From positions 1-29,443 of the forward strand of contig DASSZD010000170.1 in the NCBI GenBank assembly GCA_035702985.1: a stretch of 29,443 nt of DNA. Direction: 5' to 3'. The position numbers and the translations under genes are program-made. Numbering within the stretch: position 1 is the stretch's first letter; each line of letters opens with the position of its first letter. This document shows positions 24,292 to 29,443 of the stretch, in pieces. A model generated the notes under the pieces. That model searched no databases and had not been told where the DNA came from. It was given only the letters and a program-made list of their open reading frames with translations. The DNA comes from JAKAXG01 sp035702985. Its GTDB lineage: Bacteria; Actinomycetota; Acidimicrobiia; Acidimicrobiales; Palsa-688.

Positions 24292-25121
24292 CGGTGACCA
24301 CCCATCGAGGCGATCACCTCGACGGCGGCGACGGCGTCGGCCGCCCACCCGTCGGCGCCCAGAGCTCGGGCGGCCTGCTCGCCGGTCACCGCCGGGCCGC
24401 CCACCACCACCCGCAGACCGCCGACCCGTTCCCGGAGGCCGGCTATGGCCGCCGCCGCCCGCTCGGCCGAGGCGTCGGTGCCGGCGCTGAGCCCGACCGA
24501 GCGCAACCCCGGGTTCGCGGCGGCGACCGCCACCAGCTCGGTCGTCGGCACGTCCGCGCCGAGATGTATCACTTCGAAACCTCCTGCCGTCAACGAGTCG
24601 GCGACCATCGTCAAGGGGATGGCGTGGCTGTCGCCCTCCACGCCGGCCAGGAGGACCTGGCCGGGCCGGCGCCGACCTCTTCTTCGGAACAGCGGGCCCA
24701 GCCGGCCGACAATTCCCAGAGCGACCGTCGTGGCCCGGTGCTCGTCGGCGACGGAGTACCGCCCGGCCGCCCACTCCTCGCCCAACGTGCGCAGGGCCGG
24801 GGCCAGCAGCTCGGTGTAGATCCGGGAAGGGGAGCCGGCCGTCAGGGCCGCCTCGACGATCGACCACGACCCCGGCCCGTCGCCGGCCACCAGGCGGTCC
24901 AGCAGCCGACCGACCGGATCGCGGCCGGCGCCGCTGGTGGGTTCCGGTTTCGGGTGTGCCCCGGCCGCCACCTGGGTAACTACCTCGGAGCTGATCTGCC
25001 AGCGACCCTGGCGGTACTCCGCCGGGAGCCGGCCTATCCGGACGTAGCGGTACACGGTCATGTAGTGCAGGCCCAGCCGGGATGCCGTCTCCTCGATGGT
25101 CAGGTACCCGGGCTCCTCCAC
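24288..25121 (-). CDS. CarH/LitR-like B12-binding transcriptional regulator with excisionase-type HTH
   Basis: This is a probable adenosylcobalamin light sensor and repressor, 277 residues. The N-terminal DNA-binding domain (about 6-55; LTIEETASRLGLHYMTVYRYVRIGRLP) looks like the excisionase/HTH_17 type rather than classical MerR. The helical cap (about 70-145) holds W117-x9-E127-H128, the motif of CarH photoreceptors. The B12 domain carries DSHAIP (164-169), with His166 as lower axial ligand but Pro where the usual DxHxxG motif ends in Gly. The CarH upper-ligand His next to the Trp is Ala118 here. The GTG start at 25121 is only 7 bp from the palindrome at 25129-25144. Light control of this operon and the photolyase is strongly suggested. 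Confidence 0.88.
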   Translation of the reverse strand: MEEPGYLTIEETASRLGLHYMTVYRYVRIGRLPAEYRQGRWQISSEVVTQVAAGAHPKPEPTSGAGRDPVGRLLDRLVAGDGPGSWSIVEAALTAGSPSRIYTELLAPALRTLGEEWAAGRYSVADEHRATTVALGIVGRLGPLFRRRGRRRPGQVLLAGVEGDSHAIPLTMVADSLTAGGFEVIHLGADVPTTELVAVAAANPGLRSVGLSAGTDASAERAAAAIAGLRERVGGLRVVVGGPAVTGEQAARALGADGWAADAVAAVEVIASMGGHR

Positions 25122-25128
25122 GTCCGTG

Positions 25129-25144
25129 ATTTTAGTGCTAAAAT
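25129..25144. promoter_or_regulatory. palindromic operator with embedded divergent -10 boxes
   Basis: ATTTTAG-TG-CTAAAAT is a perfect 7-bp inverted repeat with a 2-bp centre, strikingly AT-rich in this GC-rich sequence. TAAAAT at 25139-25144 reads as a -10 box for the photolyase, and TAAAAT on the other strand (25134-25129) does the same for the CarH-like gene. Starts would fall near 25151 and 25122, so the regulator mRNA would be leaderless or nearly so. No TTGACA-like -35 is seen at 17 bp on either side. Confidence 0.72.
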
Positions 25145-25156
25145 GATGGGGAGCAG

Positions 25157-26548
25157 ATGACTTCTTCCCGGGATGGCAGCGGGGGCACCGCGGTGATGTG
25201 GTTCCGGAGGGATCTCCGTCTCTCCGACCACCCGGCGCTGTCGGCGGCGCTGTCGGAATTTGACCGGGTGGTGCCGCTGTTCGTGTGGGACCAGGCCCTC
25301 GTGCGGTCCTCCGGCGCCAACCGGCTGGCCTTCCTGGCCGGCTGCGTGTCCGCCCTGGACCGGTCGCTGGGTCGCCAGCTCGTGTGCCGCCGGGGCCGGC
25401 CGCCGGAGGTCGTGGCGGAAGTGGCGGCCCGGTGCGACGCCCGGGCGGTGTTCCTCACCGGGGACTTCGGGCCCTACGGGTCGACCCGGGACGCAGAAGT
25501 GGCAGACCGCTTGTCGGAACACGGCGTCGAGTGCCGGGTGGTCGACTCGCCCTACGCCGTTCCGCCGGGAGTCCTGCACAGCAGCTCCGGGGGTCCGTTC
25601 CAGGTGTTCACCCCCTTCTACCGGGCGTGGCGTGACCACGGCTGGGCCGACCCCTCCCGCCGCCACCGCCTCGACCGGGTGACCACTGCCGGGCTGGACA
25701 GCGACGGCCGCCCGGACCTGGCCGACGGGGCCGCCGATCTGCCCGAACCGGGGGAGGAGGCGGCCCACCGCCGGCTGGACCAGTTCCTGCGATCCGGTGC
25801 CGACCGCTACGGCGATGAGCGCAACCGCCCGGACCTGGACACCACCTCCCGGTTGTCGGCCTATCTCCGCTTCGGCTGCCTGCACCCCCGGCAGGTCCTG
25901 GCCCGCCTCGACCGGCGCAACCCGTCTCACCGGACCTACGAGAGCGAGTTGTGCTGGCGGGAGTTCTACGCCGACGTGCTCCACCACCGTCCCGACGCCG
26001 CCCACCGCAGCTACCGGCCGGAGTGGCGGGCCTTCCAGGTCGACCGGGGCGCCGTCGCCGACCGCCGGTTCGAGGTGTGGACCGAGGGCCGCACCGGCTA
26101 CCCGATCGTCGACGCCGGCATGCGCCAGCTGCTGGCCGAAGGTTTCGTTCACAACCGGGTGCGCATGATCGTGGCCAGCTTTCTGGTCAAGGATCTGCAT
26201 GTGGACTGGAGCCGGGGAGCCCGATGGTTCATGCGGCACCTGGTGGACGGCGACCTGGCCTCCAACCAGATCAACTGGCAGTGGGTGGCCGGCTCCGGTA
26301 CCGACGCCGCCCCCTTCTTCCGGGTGTTCAACCCGGTCACCCAGGGCAAGAAGTTCGACCCCGACGGCGACTACGTCCGCCGGTGGGTTCCGGAATTGCG
26401 GCACCTGGGTGCGGGGGAGATCCACGAGCCGTGGAAAGCCGGCCGGTCCCTCCTCGACGGGGGGGCCGATCCCTACCCGGAACCGCTGGTCGACCACGCC
26501 GCCGAGCGGGAGGAGGCCCTGTCCCGCTACAACCGGCTGCGCCGCTGA
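25157..26548 (+). CDS. phr: deoxyribodipyrimidine photolyase (cryptochrome/photolyase class I)
   Basis: This enzyme repairs UV-induced pyrimidine dimers with blue light, using FADH- and an antenna cofactor. In 463 residues an N-terminal antenna domain (MWFRRDLRLSDHPALSAAL, FTGDFGPYG-like region) is followed by the FAD domain with TTSRLSAYLRFGC, LCWREFYADVL, GYPIVDAGMRQLLAEGFVHNR, and NWQWVAGSGTDAAPFFRVFNP. The NQINWQWVAG variant, instead of NNGGWQWAAS, recalls 8-HDF-binding actinobacterial photolyases, which fits an F420-making host. ATG 25157 has GGGGAG three bases upstream. It is divergent from the CarH-like regulator across 35 bp. Confidence 0.95.
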   Translation: MTSSRDGSGGTAVMWFRRDLRLSDHPALSAALSEFDRVVPLFVWDQALVRSSGANRLAFLAGCVSALDRSLGRQLVCRRGRPPEVVAEVAARCDARAVFLTGDFGPYGSTRDAEVADRLSEHGVECRVVDSPYAVPPGVLHSSSGGPFQVFTPFYRAWRDHGWADPSRRHRLDRVTTAGLDSDGRPDLADGAADLPEPGEEAAHRRLDQFLRSGADRYGDERNRPDLDTTSRLSAYLRFGCLHPRQVLARLDRRNPSHRTYESELCWREFYADVLHHRPDAAHRSYRPEWRAFQVDRGAVADRRFEVWTEGRTGYPIVDAGMRQLLAEGFVHNRVRMIVASFLVKDLHVDWSRGARWFMRHLVDGDLASNQINWQWVAGSGTDAAPFFRVFNPVTQGKKFDPDGDYVRRWVPELRHLGAGEIHEPWKAGRSLLDGGADPYPEPLVDHAAEREEALSRYNRLRR

Positions 26549-26624
26549 CGGCGAACCCGTCCTCGTGCGGCGGCGCCGCCGGGCCGGGAGCCGCCGCCAG
26601 CGCCACGATCTAGGGTGCCCTCCC

Positions 26625-27803
26625 ATGGGAGCGTTGGACGGTGTGAAGGTGATCGAGGCCGGCCTCTTGGTCCAAGGCCCTCAGGCGGCGGCCACGCTGG
26701 GGGACTGGGGCGCCGAGGTGGTCAAGGTGGAACTGCCCCGCTTCGGCGACCACAGCCGCTGGCTGCCCCTCGGGCCGGACGACCCTCGCTCCGCCTACTT
26801 CATCGGCTGCAACCGGGGTAAGCGCAGCCTCACGCTCGACCTGCGGACCCGGTCGGGCAAGGAGGCGTTCCTCCGGCTGGCGGCCACCTCCGACGTGGTC
26901 ATAACCAACTTCAAGCCCGGGACCATGGAGGAATGGGGCCTCGGCTACGAGGCACTGGCGGAGGTGAACCCCGGCATCGTCTACGCCGCCGGCTCCGCCT
27001 TCGGGCCGGTGGGCACCGACGCCAGCCGGGAAGGGGCCGACCTGGCCGCCCAGGCGGCCGGCGGGCTGGTGGCCACCACCGGCGGGGACGGCCAGCATCC
27101 CACCCCGGTGGGGGCCACCATCGCCGACCACATCGCCTCCCAGAACCTGGTGGCCGGCATCCTGGCCGCCCTCCTGGCCCGGGGCCGGACCGGGCGGGGC
27201 CAGCGGGTGGACACCTCCCTGGTGGGCGGTCAGATCTGGGCCCAGGCCAGCGAGTACACCGCCTACCTGCTCACCGGCCGCAACCCGGGCCGGGCCAACC
27301 GGGGCCACAGTTTGATACCGGGGCTGTATTCGCTGTTCCCCACCGTCGACGGGTGGGTGGCCATTGTCGGGGTGACCGGCCGCCTCCGCCGGAAGTTCTT
27401 CGAGGTGGTGGGCCGTCCGGATCTGGCGGAGCTGTTCCCGCAGCCGTTCTACAGCGAGGAGGACAAGGTCCGGCTCTACCGTGAGCTCGACCCGGCCTTC
27501 GCCGGGCGGACCACCTCGGAGTGGTGCCGGGTGCTGACCGAGGCCGGTATCCGCCACGCCCCGGTGCGTGACTACGCCCAGGTGGCGGCCGACCCGGGGG
27601 TCTGGGACAACGGCTACCTGGCCCGGGTGGACACCCCCGACGGCCCCGCCGATGTGGTGGCGTCACCGGTGCGGTTCAGCCACACCCCGGCCCGTAGCGG
27701 CGCCGTGGCCCCGGAGCTGGGCCAGCACACCGAGGAGATCCTGGCGGAGCTGGGCTACAGCCCCGACGACATCGCCCGCATGTCCGAGGAGGGGGCCGTC
27801 TGA
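26625..27803 (+). CDS. class III (CaiB/BaiF family) CoA-transferase
   Basis: The enzyme moves CoA between carboxylic acids through an aspartyl-CoA thioester. The 392-residue protein begins with GALDGVKVIEAGLLVQGPQAAATLGDWGAEVVKVE and continues with NRGKRSLTLDLRT, FKPGTMEEWGLGYE and EGADLAAQAAGG, whose Asp139 matches the catalytic residue. GRGQRVDTSLVGGQIW follows. Length is normal for the family. Members act on carnitine, formate/oxalate, mesaconate, bile acids and others; the substrate cannot be read here. It stands alone after the photolyase, 76 bp apart, and is followed by a long palindrome, so it may be a single-gene unit. Confidence 0.92.
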   Translation: MGALDGVKVIEAGLLVQGPQAAATLGDWGAEVVKVELPRFGDHSRWLPLGPDDPRSAYFIGCNRGKRSLTLDLRTRSGKEAFLRLAATSDVVITNFKPGTMEEWGLGYEALAEVNPGIVYAAGSAFGPVGTDASREGADLAAQAAGGLVATTGGDGQHPTPVGATIADHIASQNLVAGILAALLARGRTGRGQRVDTSLVGGQIWAQASEYTAYLLTGRNPGRANRGHSLIPGLYSLFPTVDGWVAIVGVTGRLRRKFFEVVGRPDLAELFPQPFYSEEDKVRLYRELDPAFAGRTTSEWCRVLTEAGIRHAPVRDYAQVAADPGVWDNGYLARVDTPDGPADVVASPVRFSHTPARSGAVAPELGQHTEEILAELGYSPDDIARMSEEGAV

Positions 27804-27829
27804 CCGTCAGCGGGGGCGGCGACCGGGGC

Positions 27830-27947
27830 CCAGAAACACCGATGGCGCCCCCTAGGGGGCGCCATCGGCGGAGCGGCCCAAGCGGCGGATCTCGGAACCG
27901 CTCTCCTGGAGTAGGTGGCGGGTTCCCACTCCAGGTGCCTAACCATA
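27830..27947 (-). ncRNA. candidate small structured RNA with intrinsic terminator
   Basis: Reading the - strand, TTGAAC (27972-27967), a 19-bp spacer and TATGGT (27947-27942) could form a promoter, starting near 27935. The next hundred bases hold three hairpins: CCTGGAGT/ACTCCAGG (27935-27905), GAGCGG/CCGCTC (27903-27871), and a 30-bp perfect palindrome with 15-base half CCGATGGCGCCCCCT (27868-27839). The - strand then reads TGTTTCTG, as after an intrinsic terminator. I recognise no known RNA family. The same palindrome may simply end the CoA-transferase transcript from the + strand. The rest of the 308-bp gap (27948-28111) shows no feature. Confidence 0.4.
27839..27868. terminator. 30-bp perfect palindrome, likely terminator
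   Basis: A perfect palindrome of 30 bp with half-site CCGATGGCGCCCCCT starts 35 bp after the CoA-transferase stop. On the + strand no T-run follows; on the - strand TGTTT follows. It is a strong candidate terminator for the + strand gene, for a - strand small RNA, or both. Confidence 0.65.
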
Positions 27948-28111
27948 CCTTGACCAATCAGAGGATGTTCAAGCTATGACGTGGGTCTGTGTAAATGCCC
28001 CTCTGCATCGCCGATGTCAAAACCTTAGCGGAACATTCTGGAGGGTGTGCGGACTTTTGGCAAGTTTTCAGCTAACGCTGGGGCTGAGCCGGCCGTGCGG
28101 GCCGGGTCGGG

Positions 28112-28984
28112 ATGCGGGATACTCCCTTCGTGCACATCTTGGCCTATGCGAGCGGGGGCGGGACCGGGCCGGGGGTGGGAGCGGTGGTGGCGGCCGTGGT
28201 GGTTGTGCTGGTCGTCCTGGTGGTGTTGGCTCGTAGTGTGTTCGTGGTCATCCCGGAGTATCAAAGGGCGGTGTTCTTCCGGTTCGGCCGGGTCATCGGT
28301 GAGGCCCGGGGCCCGGGGCTGGTCTTCCGCATCCCCATCGTGGACAAGGTGGTGAAGGTCAACCTGAGGGTTGAGGTCGTGGACATCCCCTCCCAGTCGG
28401 TCATCACCAAGGACAACGTGACCATCGCGGTGGACGCCGTGGTGTATTTCCAGGTGGTGGACCCGGTGCGGGCGGTGATCGGGGTGGACAACTTCCGCTT
28501 CGCCAGCCAGCGCATCGCCATGACCAGCCTCCGGTCCATCATCGGCCGGTACGAGCTCGACAGCCTCCTGGCCCACCGGGAGGACGTCAACTCCGAGCTG
28601 CGCACCACCATCGCCCGCAGCACGGCCGAATGGGGCGTGGAGGTCCGCCAGGTCGAGATACGGGACGTGACCCTCCCGCCCGAGCTGCTGCGGGCCATGG
28701 CCCGCCAGGCGGAGGCCGAGCGGGAGCGGCGGGCCAAGGTCATCGCCGCCAGCGGCGAGCTGCAGGCCAGCACCGAACTGGCCGAGGCGGCCGACAAGCT
28801 GACCGAGAGTCCCGGCGCTCTCCAGCTGCGGACCCTGCAGACCCTGGCCGAGGTGGCCACCGAGCGGAACTCGACCCTGATCTTCCCGATCCCGATCGAG
28901 CTGCTCAACATGTTCAGACCGCCGGAGCCGCCCGCCCAGGCGAAGTCCCAGGCTCCCCGGGCCGCCGACGGGGCGGCCGGCTGA
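28112..28984 (+). CDS. SPFH/Band 7 protein (slipin/stomatin family)
   Basis: This membrane-anchored scaffold protein is associated with lipid microdomains. In 290 residues there is one N-terminal hydrophobic segment (about 21-40). The SPFH domain follows, with PEYQRAVFFRFGRVIGEARGPGLVFRIPIVDKVVKVNLR, KDNVTIAVDAVVYFQVVDP and AMTSLRSIIGRYELDSLLAHRE. A helical ARQAEAERERRAKVIAASGE segment comes next, and the C terminus is Pro/Ala-rich. This is the classic p-stomatin pattern. No NfeD partner gene is in view, although slipins are often paired with one. ATG 28112 is used; GTG 28130 is a possible shorter start. The exact role (membrane quality control, domain organisation) is not established for bacterial members. 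Confidence 0.93.
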   Translation: MRDTPFVHILAYASGGGTGPGVGAVVAAVVVVLVVLVVLARSVFVVIPEYQRAVFFRFGRVIGEARGPGLVFRIPIVDKVVKVNLRVEVVDIPSQSVITKDNVTIAVDAVVYFQVVDPVRAVIGVDNFRFASQRIAMTSLRSIIGRYELDSLLAHREDVNSELRTTIARSTAEWGVEVRQVEIRDVTLPPELLRAMARQAEAERERRAKVIAASGELQASTELAEAADKLTESPGALQLRTLQTLAEVATERNSTLIFPIPIELLNMFRPPEPPAQAKSQAPRAADGAAG

Positions 28985-28998
28985 CCCTCTGTTACAGG

Positions 28999-29062
28999 CC
29001 GGCGCGACACCGTAACTGCTGCTACAGGGATCTCGGCGGTACCCGCGCCGGTTAACCGTTTT
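28999..29062 (+). terminator. possible terminator after the slipin gene
   Basis: CCGGCGCG (28999-29006) pairs perfectly with CGCGCCGG (29044-29051) around a 37-nt loop, and GTTTTCG follows shortly after. The long loop makes it weaker than a compact hairpin. A smaller GTTAC/GTAAC pair (28991-29016) overlaps it. Confidence 0.3.
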
Positions 29063-29094
29063 CGCCCGCTGGGTGCCACCCCGAGCCGGTCGGC

Positions 29095-29100
29095 TACAGT
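29095..29100 (+). promoter_or_regulatory. probable -10 box of the tRNA promoter
   Basis: TACAGT fits the TANNNT pattern and ends 13 bp before the mature tRNA 5' end, leaving a short leader. No good -35 hexamer lies 17 or 18 bp upstream. Confidence 0.4.
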
Positions 29101-29113
29101 GGCCCTCCGCCAC

Positions 29114-29187
29114 GCGAGCGTAGTTCAGAGGCAGAACATCAGCTTCCCAAGCTGAGAACGCGGGTTCGATTCCCGTCGCTCGCTCCA
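29114..29187 (+). tRNA. tRNA-Gly (anticodon CCC), CCA encoded
   Basis: All cloverleaf parts are present in 74 nt. The acceptor is GCGAGCG with CGCTCGC, and the D-stem is GTTC/GAAC. The anticodon stem TCAGC/GCTGA encloses the 7-nt loop TTCCCAA, giving anticodon CCC. The T-arm is GCGGG-TTCGATT-CCCGT. A discriminator T and a genomically encoded CCA follow at 29185-29187. The U73 discriminator fits bacterial glycine tRNAs. It reads GGG codons. Confidence 0.95.
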
Positions 29188-29443
29188 TCCTCTTCTCGAC
29201 CCGACCAAGCCAAGCTCTCCTCGGACAAAAGTCCTGGTCAAGCGGGGGGTCGCGATATGGGCGAGGGAACCGGCTCGTGGGTGGGCGCTCGAACGGGTGG
29301 TAATGCGCGCCGAGCGTGCGGTGGTGACGGAGGTGTCTGTCGCCGAACGCGCTTGTCGCCCGGCGGCGGCTGAGCGGGCTGGGGGTGGGGGGTTGTGAGA
29401 GTTCACCATGGGGATGCTGGTCTCACTCGTTGCGAGGAAAGCC
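29188..29443. other. tail of window with no supported gene; possible start codon at 29408
   Basis: Most of this stretch has no ribosome-binding site followed by a convincing reading frame. At 29408 an ATG opens a frame MGMLVSLVARKA that runs off the end, too short to judge. GTGAGA (29395-29400) and TCTCAC (29421-29426) form a 6-bp inverted repeat around it. The last bases, GAGGAAAGCC, only loosely resemble a conserved RNase P RNA segment. Confidence 0.3.

Noticed and set aside
27869..27950. tRNA-like look of the + strand (GGTTCCCAC, AACCA, loop with CTCGGAA)
   Set aside because: No acceptor stem of 7 bp can be built, the anticodon stem has two mismatches and the T-loop lacks the TTCRA pattern. 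The hairpins explain the sequence better.
29433..29443. GAGGAAAGCC at the window end as the conserved GAGGAAAGTCC of RNase P RNA
   Set aside because: One base is missing, the upstream P1-P3 helices are not evident, and the window ends there.

Overview
This 29.4 kb window is high-GC DNA (about 70 % by eye) from the chromosome of an actinobacterium-like organism. I infer this from strong GC bias at third codon positions, many GTG/TTG starts, ATGA/GTGA stop-start overlaps, TANNNT-type -10 boxes, a deazaflavin (F420)-type nitroreductase homologue and an 8-HDF-type photolyase. An uncultured Acidimicrobiia-type lineage would fit, but nothing here fixes the taxon. There is no phage, insertion sequence, CRISPR array or integration site.

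Region 1 (1-11.4 kb, mostly + strand) is a catabolic locus. It holds the 3' end of a GH31 glycosidase, a complete CUT1-type ABC sugar importer (lipoprotein, two permeases, ATPase), an SMP-30 lactonase, a FadR-type GntR regulator and an MFS transporter. A divergent pair of 2-hydroxyacid dehydrogenases from unrelated families follows (LDH2/ComC type and SerA/SlcC type), then a DapA-superfamily aldolase. Similar FadR-like half-palindromes lie in three promoter regions and suggest one regulon. The set suits oxidative breakdown of a sugar or sugar acid. It also matches, part by part, what a sulfoquinovose/sulfolactate pathway needs, which is the main hypothesis raised here.

Region 2 (11.45-17.63 kb, - strand) looks like one seven-gene transcript: membrane acyltransferase, acyl-CoA-synthetase-like ligase, ComA-like phosphosulfolactate synthase, VOC protein, histidine phosphatase, LpqC-like esterase and EthD-like protein. 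ComA beside a polar-acid ligase and an acyltransferase suggests synthesis and conjugation of a small sulfonated or phosphorylated acid. I know of no described system with this layout.

Region 3 (17.8-18.9 kb, + strand) has an F420-type nitroreductase homologue and a small membrane-anchored protein built of six 14-residue repeats.

Region 4 (18.9-26.5 kb) is a light-response locus. A B12-binding CarH-like regulator heads a tightly overlapping - strand operon (FAD amine-oxidase-like protein, DUF1365, two CFA-synthase-like methyltransferases, DUF1295 membrane protein) and is divergent from a DNA photolyase. The 35-bp gap between the divergent genes contains a 16-bp AT-rich palindrome that embeds two head-to-head TAAAAT boxes.

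Region 5 (26.6-29.4 kb) carries a class III CoA-transferase, a structured intergenic region that may encode a small RNA on the - strand, a slipin/SPFH protein and tRNA-Gly(CCC). The last 256 bases hold no gene I can support beyond a possible start at the very edge.
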